Shown here one piece after another: positions 19,634 to 28,800 of a stretch of 64,000 nucleotides of DNA. The stretch spans positions 17,193 to 81,192 of the forward strand of contig NZ_FOFR01000033.1 in assembly GCF_900110955.1 (NCBI RefSeq). The letters run 5' to 3'. Both the position numbers and the translations under genes were made by a program. The notes under the pieces are model-generated. The model saw nothing but the letters and a program-made list of their open reading frames with translations, was not told the origin of the DNA and did no database searches. This stretch comes from Lentzea xinjiangensis (GTDB lineage Bacteria > Actinomycetota > Actinomycetes > Mycobacteriales > Pseudonocardiaceae). Numbering within the stretch: position 1 is the first letter of the stretch; every line of letters starts with the position of its first letter.

Positions 19634-20551
19634 TCAGGCCACACCGGTCAGGACACGTGGTTCTTCGGCCTGAGCGGAACGCACCAGGTTCGTCAGCACG
19701 GCCTTCGCCCCGCACTCCACATAGATGTGGTGTCCCTGTGCTGACAACGTCCGCAGGGCATCGAGGAATCCAACCGGACTCACCAGGTGCCGGGCGAGGA
19801 CCGCGCGGACGTCCGCCGGCCGTTCGACTCGCCGTCCCAGCACCGGTGAGTGGACGGGAGTTCGCGGCGCGTGACAGGTGACCGTGTCGACCACCGCGGC
19901 GAACAGCGAGGCGGCCTCGTCCAGCATCGCGTTGTGGAACGGGTAGGGCACGTGCAGCTCGGTCGCTTCGACGTTCGTCGCGGCGGCAAGATCTTTCAAA
20001 CGCCGCAACGTTTCGGACGGACCTGACACGACGACCTGGTCCGCGCCGTTGTCGACCGCGAGCACGCCGCCGTGGCCGGCCAGCCCCTCGAGCAGGAGGC
20101 CGGCACGCTGTCGCCCGGTGCGCAGCTCGACCATGCCGCCTTTGGGCGCACCGGACTTCCGCAACGCCTCGTCCCGTGCGACGACCAGGCGGACGCCGTC
20201 CTCCAGCGACAGGCATCCGGCTGCGACGAGAGCGGCGAACTCGCCGAAACCGTGGCCCATCAGCAACGCCGGCGACAGACCCCAGCAGCGGGTGTAGATG
20301 TCGTGCACGCACATCTCGGTCGCGAACATCGCCAGGTGGAGCCTGCCCGGATCGTCGTCCACGAGGCTTCGCAGCGTCGGCGCTGTGCGGTCGGTGAGCA
20401 GGTCGGCGATACCGGGCCCGCCCGCGGCGCTGGAGGCGGCGTTGATCCGCTCCAGCACCGACGGGAGCCCCGCGAAGTCGTCCGTGAACTCGCGCAGTCC
20501 ACCGGGCAGGTAGCCGCCGTGGCCGGGGAAGAGGAACACCGGCTGGTTCAT
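19634..20551 (-). CDS. Discrete acyltransferase-fold protein lacking the catalytic serine
   Basis: The 305-aa protein has the malonyl/acyl-transferase fold of stand-alone ATs. Its N-terminus FLFPGHGGYLPGGL is of the type seen in VinK-like dipeptidyl/acyl transferases. The nucleophile motif, normally GHSxG, reads GHGFGE (around residue 100), so the serine is replaced by glycine (GGT codon). The downstream Arg (VVARDEAL) and active-site His (PYPFHNAMLD) are kept. FPGQGS has become FPGHGG. Its ATG overlaps the stop of the module 3 PKS gene as ATGA, so the two are co-translated. The module 3 AT domain is also degenerate, so this protein may have been recruited to serve it in trans. With no Ser it would need another nucleophile, a non-catalytic role, or is dead. 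Fold is confident; activity is not. Confidence 0.8.
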   Translation of the reverse strand: MNQPVFLFPGHGGYLPGGLREFTDDFAGLPSVLERINAASSAAGGPGIADLLTDRTAPTLRSLVDDDPGRLHLAMFATEMCVHDIYTRCWGLSPALLMGHGFGEFAALVAAGCLSLEDGVRLVVARDEALRKSGAPKGGMVELRTGRQRAGLLLEGLAGHGGVLAVDNGADQVVVSGPSETLRRLKDLAAATNVEATELHVPYPFHNAMLDEAASLFAAVVDTVTCHAPRTPVHSPVLGRRVERPADVRAVLARHLVSPVGFLDALRTLSAQGHHIYVECGAKAVLTNLVRSAQAEEPRVLTGVA

Positions 20552-23500
20552 GAGGTCCCACCTTGCTGCCGCAGCATGGACTCGATGTCGTCTTCAGGCG
20601 TCAGATAGCGGCCCGACAACGCATCCGCCGTACCGGAAGTCAGCAACACCAGCATCTCCGCAGCACGCTCTGGTGAGGCGAACCGCCCCTGGTCGCGCTG
20701 CTCGCTCAGCCAGTCGCGCATCTGGTCGCCCCACCTGTCACCGGTGGGCCCGAGGTCCATGGCCTGCTTCGTGATGCCCAGGTCGACCAGGCCGGGGTGG
20801 TAGCTGAACACCGACACACCGGTGCCGAGCAGCTCCGGGCCCAGGTTGTCCGCCACCTTGATCACGGCGGCCTTCGACACCGAGTACGACGACGCGCTCG
20901 GCCAGCGGTGCCTGCCCGCGGAGCTGACGATGTTGACGATGCGGCCCGCACCCCGCTCGACCATGCCGGGCAGCACGGAACGGCAGACCTTCAGGGTGCC
21001 GCGCAGGTTGACCTCCATGGCGCGCCACCACTCGTCCTCGTCGGTCTCCCACAACGGCCCCACCGGGCCTGCGACACCGGCGTTGTTGACCAGCACGTCC
21101 ACCGAGCCGAACGTCTCGACGGCCCGGCGCACCACGGAGGCCACACCGGCCTCGTCCATGATGTCCGCGGTGTCGTGGACGACCTCGGCACCCAGCAGCC
21201 GCGCGGACTCCACGACCTCGGCCAGTGCCGCGCCGTTCCGCCCGGTCAGCACGAGGTTCGCGCCGGCGGACGCCATCGTCTCGGCGAACAACCGGCCCAG
21301 GCCACCGGTCGCACCGGTGATCAGGACGGTTTTGCCCGCCATCGACGTCGGAGCCAGCGTGGAGGCGGTGACGGTCGAAGTCGCCTCGCACCGGGTGCGC
21401 AGGTACTTGGCCAGGCTCTGCGGCGTCGGGTGGTCGAAGAGAGTCGTCAACGGGATCGAGATGCCGGAGGCCCGCTCCAGCTCGTTCCTCAGTTCCAGCG
21501 CGGTGAGCGAGTTCAAGCCCATCTGGAGCAAGGCGACGTCCGGCGACACGTCCTCGACGCGGTGGCCGAGCGCATCGGCGACCATGTCCGTGATCGCCGC
21601 GATGAGGTCGCCGTCGCCAAGACCGCTCAACCTGGGCTCGCTCGTGGTGACGCGGGCACGGGCCGAAGTGGACTCGCTGGCGGGCCGCGCGGACGCACCG
21701 GCCGGAGCCAGCCGCACCGGCAGGAGAACCGCCTCAGCGGACCCCAGCGCGTTGTCGAAGGCCGACAGAGCGTCCTCGGTCGCCAACGGGAGCACACCGC
21801 TGCGGGCGAGACGTCGCAGATCCACGTCGTTCAGATGAGCACCGAGCGCCCCCTGCTCTGCCCACAGCCCCCACGCGAGCGAGATGCCCGGCAGTCCGGC
21901 CGTGCGCCTGCGGCGGACGAGGGCGTCCACGCACGCGTTGGCCGCGGCGTAGTTCGCCTGGCCGGCGGTCCCCCACCAGCCCGCTGCGGAGGAGCAGACG
22001 ACGAACCAGTCCAGGTCGTGGTCGCGGGTCAACTCGTCGAGGGCGGACACCGCGTCCACCTTCGAGGACAGCACCCGTTCGAAGTCCTCCGCGGTGAGAC
22101 GCTCGAACACCGCGTCGGACGTCGTTCCGGCCGCGTGCACGACACCGCGCAGGTCCGAGATGCCCTTGAGCAGCACGGCGACCTGGTCGCGATCACCGGC
22201 GTCACAGGCCTCGACGGCCACGGAGGCGCCCAGATCGCGCAGTTCCGCGGCGATCGCCCGCATCTCGGGTGACTCCGCACCGCGACGGCTGACCAGCACG
22301 AGCCGGTCGACCCCGTGGTTCCGGACAGCGTGCCGAGCCAGCGTGGAGCCGACGACGCCACCGGCACCGGTGACCAGCAGGGTGCCACCCCGCCACGCCG
22401 GCACCGGACTGGCCGCCGCCTTGCGGAGCTGCGGGACGAACGGCCGGCCGTTCCTCACCACGACCTGGCGGTCGTCGGCGAGCACGACGTCCCCGTCGGT
22501 GTCGACCAACTGGATCCGGCCGGGGTGCTCGGTCTGCACGGACCGCAACAGGCCCCAGACCGCGCTCCGCACCGGGTCGCTCTCGACCTCGCTGCTCACC
22601 AGGACCAGCGGGTCGTCGTTCTCGTTCAGCCACCGCCGTGTGAAAGCACTGATCTCTTCCAGCGCCGAACGCACTCGGCCGGGCACGGAACTGCCCTCCG
22701 CGGCGGGTGACACGACGTCGTCCAGTCGCACGAAGGAGGCCGCGGGGACCGGGGTCGCCGGGACCCACTCGACCTGGTGCAGCACGTCGTTCGCCGCGAG
22801 GCTGACCGGCCGCGCGACCAACTCGTCCGCCGTGAACACGGGCTTGCCCCTGGTGTCCCAGGCGGACACCGACACCGCATCGGCACCGGTCTTCGTCATC
22901 CGCACGCGCAGCCCCGTGGCCCCACGGGTGTGCACCTGCGCCCCCCTCCACGCGAACGGCAACCGCGTGCCCGTGGTGTCCGCCAGCAGGTAGCCGACGG
23001 CAAGTGGGTGCAGCGCCGCGTCGAGCAGCGCCGGGTGCAGCACGTGCTCCCCCGCGGCAACGGGCAGGCGCACGTCCAGGAACAGCTCGTCATCCTTGCG
23101 CCACAACTTTTCGAGGCCGCGGAAGGCAGGACCGTAGACCAGGCCGCGATCGGCCAGCCGGTCGTGCAGCTCCGCGATCTCGACCGGCTCGGCACCGGCA
23201 GGGGGCCATTCGGCCAGCGTGGTGGGAGCCTCGGCTGGCGTCGTCACCCTGGCGCGGGCGTGCTCGGTCCACGGCGACTTCTCGGAAGCCCGCGCGAACA
23301 GCACGACAGAGCTCTCGCCGCGATCGTCCACTGTGGACAGGTGCATCTGCACCTCTGCCGGTGCGACGACGGGAGCGGTGAAGACGATCTCCTCGATCCG
23401 CTCGGCTCCCGTCCGCAGGACCATGTCCAGCAACGCGGTGCCGGGCACCACGACCTCACCGCCCACCTCGTGGTCGGCGAGCCAGCCCTGGCGCGCGGGC

Positions 23501-25809
23501 GACACGTGACTGGTGTGCACGGTGCCACCGGTCGCGAGGTCGACGATCGAGGTCTGGGACGCGGCGTTGGTGGCCGCGCTGCTGTCGATCCAGTAGCGGC
23601 GCCGCTGGAAAGCGTAGGTGGGCAACGGAACCGTGGTTCCCGAGCCGGCGAACGCAGCGACCAGGTCGACTTCGGCACCCGCCACGACGAGCGCCCCCAG
23701 AGCCGAGATCAGGCTTTCGCGGGTGGAGCAGGCCGCTCCGAGTTCCAACCGGGTGGCGGCCGGGTCCTCGGCTGTGGCCGTCCACCCCGCGGCGCTGGTG
23801 ACATCGCGCGCCAGTGGGAACCGAGGCCGCTCGTAGGACAGGCTCTCGCCCTTGCTCAGGGCGGTGACGTGCCGCACGGCGTCCGGCAGGGACAGGAGAC
23901 CGGCCACGTGCGCGGCGACGAGCTCGCCGGCGCCTTCGCCGTGCACCATGTCCGGCTTCACTCCCCAGGAGCGGACCAGCCGGAACTGCGCCACCTGCAA
24001 CGCGAACAGCCCGGCGGGTCCGGTCGCCCGCAGGAGCTCCTCCCGCGGCCGACCGAACGCCTGGCAGACCTCGTCGAACACCTGCGCGAACACAGGATGC
24101 GCGTCGTAGAGGTCGCGTCCGATCACGGAAGGCGCCTCGCCGGAGAAGGAGAACTGCAGCGGAGCGGATCCGGCGACGCCAGTGGTGACCCCGGCCTCCT
24201 CCCCCGCCGCGACGGCGTCCAGGCCGGCGAGCTGCCCGCCCCGCACGAGCGCACGGTGCTTGAACCGCGTTCGCCTCGCCAGCGACACGGCCACATCGCC
24301 TGGGTGCAGCTCGGGATGGCGCATCAGGTGTTCGCGCAGACGCGCGGCCTGAAGTCGGAGTGCCTCAGCGGTTTCCGCGGACAGGACCCAGGGTGTCGAC
24401 ACGCGCTCGAACGGCGGCACCGGATCGGCAGCCGGTGCCTCCTCCAACACGACGTGTGCGTTGGCGCCGCTGATCGCGAACGCCGACACACCGGCGCGGC
24501 GGGGTTCGTCGCCGCGCGGCCACGCGGTCGCCTCGGTGACCAGGCGCACCGGACTGGTGGACCAGTCGATGAGCGGGGTGGGCTTGCTGATGTGCAGGGT
24601 GCGGGGCAGCACGCCGTGGCGCATGGCCTGCACCGTCTTGATCACGCCTGCCACCCCGGCCGCGGCCTGGGTGTGGCCGAAGTTGGACTTCAGCGACCCG
24701 AGCCACATCGGCCTGTCCCGGTCGCCTCCGTACACCGCGTCGAGCGCCTGGACCTCGATGGAGTCGCCCAGCGGCGTGCCGGTGCCGTGCGCCTCCACCG
24801 CGTCGATCTGGTCGCTGGTCAGCCCGGCGGACGCCAGGGCCGACCGGATGACCCGCTGCTGGGCGGGACCGCTCGGTGCGGTGAGCCCGCTGCTGGCGCC
24901 GTCGGAGTTCATCGCGGAACCGCGGACCACCGCGAGCACCGGGTGCCCGTTCGCCTGCGCGTCGGAGAGTCGTTCGAGCAGGAGCATTCCCGCACCTTCG
25001 CCCCACGCCACACCGTCCGCGTCAGCCGAGAACGGCTTGCAGCGGCCATCCGGTGACAGCGCGCGCTGCCGGCTGAACTCGGTGAACGAGCCCGGCGTGG
25101 CCATCACGGTCACGCCACCGGCGAGCGCCATCGAGCACTCGCCCGACCGCAACGCCTTGGCGGCCAGGTGCAGCGTCACGAGCGAGGACGAGCACGCGGT
25201 GTCGACGGTGAACGTCGGCCCCTCGAAGCCGAGCAGGTAGGAGATGCGCCCGGAGGCGACGCTGCCCGCGATGCCGATCGTGAGCTGACCTTCGACGTTG
25301 GACGGCGCGAGGTGCGACGGCGGCCCGTAGTCGTGGTACATCTCGCCCACGAACACGCCGACCTCACTGCCGCGCAACGCACGCGGGTCCAGGCCGCCGT
25401 GCTCCAGCGCCTCCCAGGAGGTCTCCAGCAGCAGCCGCTGCTGGGGATCCATCGCCAGCGCCTCCTTCGGCGCGATGCCGAAGAACGGTGCGTCGAAGTC
25501 GGCGACGCCGTCGAGGAAGCCACCTCGCCGGGTGTAGCTGTGACCGGACTTAGAGGGATCCGGGTCGTACAGCGACTCGAGGTCCCAGCCGCGGTCCTCG
25601 GGGAACTCGCTGGTGGCGTCGCGCTCGTCCATGAGGGCCTGCCAGAGGTCCTCGGGAGACCGGACGCCACCGGCGTAGCGGCACGCCATGCCGACGATGG
25701 CGATCGGTTCCTCCGCACGGTTCTTGACCGCGCGGAGTTCCTCCCTCGTCTCGAACAGGTCGACGGCCAGCTTCTTGACCGCGGACCGGAGCTTGTCGTC
25801 GTTGCTCAT
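20548..25809 (-). CDS. Modular PKS module 3: KS-(vestigial AT)-DH-KR-ACP-SDR
   Basis: The 1753-aa protein starts at ATG 25809 with a coiled docking segment (KLRSAVKKLAVDLFETREEL). The longer open frame upstream overlaps the previous PKS and is not used. The KS is intact: DTACSSS (Cys ~205), EAHGTGT, GHTQAAAG. The AT region is cut to about 200 residues. GQGSQ reads GEAPS, GHSxG reads GEGAG at ~625, and the second half with the active-site His is gone. DH: HEVGGEVVVP (~780) and LLDAALHP (~930). KR: GAGGVVG (~1145) and NYAAAN (~1286), with a Trp before it as in A-type KRs. ACP: GLNSLTALEL (Ser ~1434, Asn for the usual Asp). After the ACP comes a complete classical SDR (~1490-1750): TGATGGLG, NNAG, SYSVSK. 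There is no thioesterase or NAD-dependent thioester reductase motif. It is likely the last module of the line. Confidence 0.92.
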   Translation of the reverse strand: MSNDDKLRSAVKKLAVDLFETREELRAVKNRAEEPIAIVGMACRYAGGVRSPEDLWQALMDERDATSEFPEDRGWDLESLYDPDPSKSGHSYTRRGGFLDGVADFDAPFFGIAPKEALAMDPQQRLLLETSWEALEHGGLDPRALRGSEVGVFVGEMYHDYGPPSHLAPSNVEGQLTIGIAGSVASGRISYLLGFEGPTFTVDTACSSSLVTLHLAAKALRSGECSMALAGGVTVMATPGSFTEFSRQRALSPDGRCKPFSADADGVAWGEGAGMLLLERLSDAQANGHPVLAVVRGSAMNSDGASSGLTAPSGPAQQRVIRSALASAGLTSDQIDAVEAHGTGTPLGDSIEVQALDAVYGGDRDRPMWLGSLKSNFGHTQAAAGVAGVIKTVQAMRHGVLPRTLHISKPTPLIDWSTSPVRLVTEATAWPRGDEPRRAGVSAFAISGANAHVVLEEAPAADPVPPFERVSTPWVLSAETAEALRLQAARLREHLMRHPELHPGDVAVSLARRTRFKHRALVRGGQLAGLDAVAAGEEAGVTTGVAGSAPLQFSFSGEAPSVIGRDLYDAHPVFAQVFDEVCQAFGRPREELLRATGPAGLFALQVAQFRLVRSWGVKPDMVHGEGAGELVAAHVAGLLSLPDAVRHVTALSKGESLSYERPRFPLARDVTSAAGWTATAEDPAATRLELGAACSTRESLISALGALVVAGAEVDLVAAFAGSGTTVPLPTYAFQRRRYWIDSSAATNAASQTSIVDLATGGTVHTSHVSPARQGWLADHEVGGEVVVPGTALLDMVLRTGAERIEEIVFTAPVVAPAEVQMHLSTVDDRGESSVVLFARASEKSPWTEHARARVTTPAEAPTTLAEWPPAGAEPVEIAELHDRLADRGLVYGPAFRGLEKLWRKDDELFLDVRLPVAAGEHVLHPALLDAALHPLAVGYLLADTTGTRLPFAWRGAQVHTRGATGLRVRMTKTGADAVSVSAWDTRGKPVFTADELVARPVSLAANDVLHQVEWVPATPVPAASFVRLDDVVSPAAEGSSVPGRVRSALEEISAFTRRWLNENDDPLVLVSSEVESDPVRSAVWGLLRSVQTEHPGRIQLVDTDGDVVLADDRQVVVRNGRPFVPQLRKAAASPVPAWRGGTLLVTGAGGVVGSTLARHAVRNHGVDRLVLVSRRGAESPEMRAIAAELRDLGASVAVEACDAGDRDQVAVLLKGISDLRGVVHAAGTTSDAVFERLTAEDFERVLSSKVDAVSALDELTRDHDLDWFVVCSSAAGWWGTAGQANYAAANACVDALVRRRRTAGLPGISLAWGLWAEQGALGAHLNDVDLRRLARSGVLPLATEDALSAFDNALGSAEAVLLPVRLAPAGASARPASESTSARARVTTSEPRLSGLGDGDLIAAITDMVADALGHRVEDVSPDVALLQMGLNSLTALELRNELERASGISIPLTTLFDHPTPQSLAKYLRTRCEATSTVTASTLAPTSMAGKTVLITGATGGLGRLFAETMASAGANLVLTGRNGAALAEVVESARLLGAEVVHDTADIMDEAGVASVVRRAVETFGSVDVLVNNAGVAGPVGPLWETDEDEWWRAMEVNLRGTLKVCRSVLPGMVERGAGRIVNIVSSAGRHRWPSASSYSVSKAAVIKVADNLGPELLGTGVSVFSYHPGLVDLGITKQAMDLGPTGDRWGDQMRDWLSEQRDQGRFASPERAAEMLVLLTSGTADALSGRYLTPEDDIESMLRQQGGTS

Positions 25810-28800
25810 CAGGAGACTCCGAATTCGCGGTCGAGGAATGCCAGCAGTTCGTCGTCGGTGGACGACTCGAGGTCGTCGGCCAGGGAACTCGCCGCGGCCG
25901 CTTCTTCCACGACCGGCTCGGTGAGGTCGGCGCACAGCGTGCCGACCAGGTGCTCCGCCAGCGCCTTCGGCGACGAGTAGTCGAAGAGGGCCGTGGCGGG
26001 CAGCTTCAGCTTCGTCGCGGAGTTGAGGCGGTTGCGCAGTTCCAGCGCGGTGAGCGAGTCGAACCCGATCTCCATGAAGCCGCGCTGCGGTTCCACCGAG
26101 CCCGGCGTCGTGTGGCCGAGCACGGCACTGACGTGCTCGCGAACCACCGCCAGCACGATGTCGACGCGGTCCTCGGCGGGAGCCGCTGCCAGGGTCGCGG
26201 CCAGATCGGCGCGGTCAACCGCCACCGGCTTGGCCGCCTTCGCCGGCCTGGTGCGGACGAAGCCGCGCAGCACCGGGGCCGCCGTTCCGTCCTGCGGCAC
26301 CGAGAACCGGGCCGGCACCAGGACCGCGGCGTCCGAGGCGACGGCGTCGTCGAACAGCCCCAGCCCTTCCTCGCCGCTGATCGGCACGACACCGAGGCGC
26401 AGCAACCGGTTCCGGTCGACGTCGCTCAGCCGGGCGGCCATGCCGCCGTCCTGCTCCGTGCCGGCCCACGGTCCCCAGGCCAACGACGTCGCGGGCAGTC
26501 CTGCCCCGTGACGCAGGTGCGCCAACGCGTCGAGGAACGTGTTCGCCGCCGCGTACGCCGCCTGTCCCGGCAGGCCGAGCAGGCCGGACGCCGAGGAGAA
26601 CAGCACGAACGAGCGCAGGTCGCTGCCCTTGGTCAGCTCGTGCAGGTGCCAGGCGGCGTCGACCTTGGGACGCAGCACGGCGTCGACGCGCTCGGGCGTC
26701 AGGTCGCTGACGACACCGTCGTCGACGACGCCCGCCGCGTGCACTACCGCGGTGAGCGGGTGTTCCGCCGGGATCGCGGCCAGCACACCGGCCAGCGCGT
26801 CACGGTCGGCGGCGTCGCAGGCCGCGAAGGTCGCGGTGGCACCGAGTTCGGCGAGCTGGGCCTTCAGCTCGGCCGCACCGTCCGCGGCCTCGCCGCGCCT
26901 GCTCAGCAGGAGCAGGTGCCGGGCGTCGTGCCGCACCACGAGGTGGCGGGCCAGCAGACGCCCGAGGCCGCCGGAGCCACCGGTGATGAGGACGGTGCCC
27001 TCGGGGTCGAGGACCGTCCGGCCGGTACCGGGGTGGGCGTTGGTCAGCCGGGGCACGTGAACTCGTCCGTCGCGCACCGCCAGCTGCGGCTCGCCGGTGG
27101 CGACCGCGGCGGGAAGCACCCGCTGGAACGCCTCGTCGTCGGCACCGTCGACCAGCACGAAGCGGCCGGGGTGCTCCGACTGGGCGGACCTGATCAGGCC
27201 CCACACCGAAGCCGCCGCGACGTCGATCTGCTCGGAGAACACCGCATCGGTGGTGTGCAGGACGATTGAGCCGTCTGTCTCCTGCACGGTGCGCAGTGCG
27301 TGGTGCAGCACCTCGTGCGTCTCAGCGACGGGATCGGTGCCCGTCGTGCTGATCCGCACCACCGGCGGGACGTCACCGGCGGTGCCGGTCGGCACGGGCT
27401 GCCAGTCGAGCTGGTGCAGCAGGCCGCCTCGGGTGGAGGTGGACGCCCGAAGCTGCTCCGACGACACTGGGCGCAGGGTGATCGAGTCGACCGTCGCGAC
27501 CGGGTTGCCCTCGGGATCGGTGATGTCGATGGCCATGGTGTCCGTGCCCTGCTGGGTCAGCCGGACGCGCACCGAGTTGACGCCAGTGGTGTGCAGCGTG
27601 ACGCCGGACCAGGCGAACGGAACGCGCACCTGGTGCTCGGAGCCCGGCTCGGAGCCGACCGCGGCGAGCTGCAGCGTGGCGTCGAGCAACGCGGGGTGGA
27701 TGCCGTAGGTGCTCAGGTCGGCGCCGTCGTGCAGGGAGACCTCGGCGTACCGGACGCCATCGCCCTGCCAGCCGGCCCTGATGCCGGTGAAGTACGGCCC
27801 GTACCCGAGTCCGGCCTCGGCCAGCCGCTCGTAGAAGCCCTCGATCGGGATGACCTCGGCGGCGGTCGGCGGCCACTCCACGTCGATCGGCCTCGGGGTC
27901 GCGGCGTCGGCCGCGAGAGCACCCGTGGCGTGGTGGATCCACTCACCGTGCGCTTCGTCGGTGAACCGGGAGTGGACGGTGAAGGCGCGCAGACCGGCCT
28001 CGTCGGCGGGCTCGACCACCAGCCGCAGCTGGCGGACGCGGCCCGGCTCGCCGGAGACGAACACGTGGTGGTTGATCTCGTCGATGCGGTTGTACCCGAG
28101 CTGACGCGCGGCCCACAGGGTCATGTCGACGAACGTGGTGCCGGGCAGGATCGGCTTGCCGTGCACGCAGTGGTCCGGCAACCAGTTCGGGATGTCGATG
28201 GCCAGCACACCGGTGAACACGGTCGTGCCGTCCGGCAGCTCGACGATGCTGCGCACCAGCGGGTGGTCGGACGCGTCCTGGCCGAAGGTGGTGGCCGCAC
28301 CGGCGGGTGCCTGCGCGGCGGGCCAGAAGCGCTGGTGCTGGAACTGGTAGACGGGAAGGCCCTGCGGCGCTGCGGAACGCGCCGGGAAGAGCCGGTCCCA
28401 CGCCACGTCGTGGCCGTTCGCGTGGATCTGGGCCAGCGCCGCGATCACGCTGACGTCCTCGGTGTGCCCCGGCATGCCGGTGGCGATGACGGTGCCGCCC
28501 GTGGCGGCTGCGGCAAGCGGCATCAGCACGGCGCTCGGACCGATCTCCACGAAGGTCGTGACACCGTCGTCGGCGAGCTGCCGGACGCCGTCGTGGAACC
28601 GCACGGCGCCGCGGGCGTGGCCGACCCAGTAGCGCGGGTCCGCCAGGTCCGCGGCCGTGACGGGACGGCCGGTGACGTTCGAGACCAGCGGGATGACCGG
28701 AGCGGAGTGCTCGATGGAGCGCACGACGTTCGCGAACTCGTCGAGCACCGGGTCCATCAGCGGCGAGTGGAAGGCATGACTGACCTTCAGCCGGGTCATC

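Noticed and set aside
20548..21400. Thioester reductase (TD) release domain
   Set aside because: The C-terminal domain has the short classical SDR pattern with SYSVSK and about 260 residues, not the extended-SDR TD pattern.
19634..25809. Classical trans-AT PKS
   Set aside because: The other modules have complete cis ATs, and the discrete AT lacks the catalytic Ser and the usual trans-AT wording.
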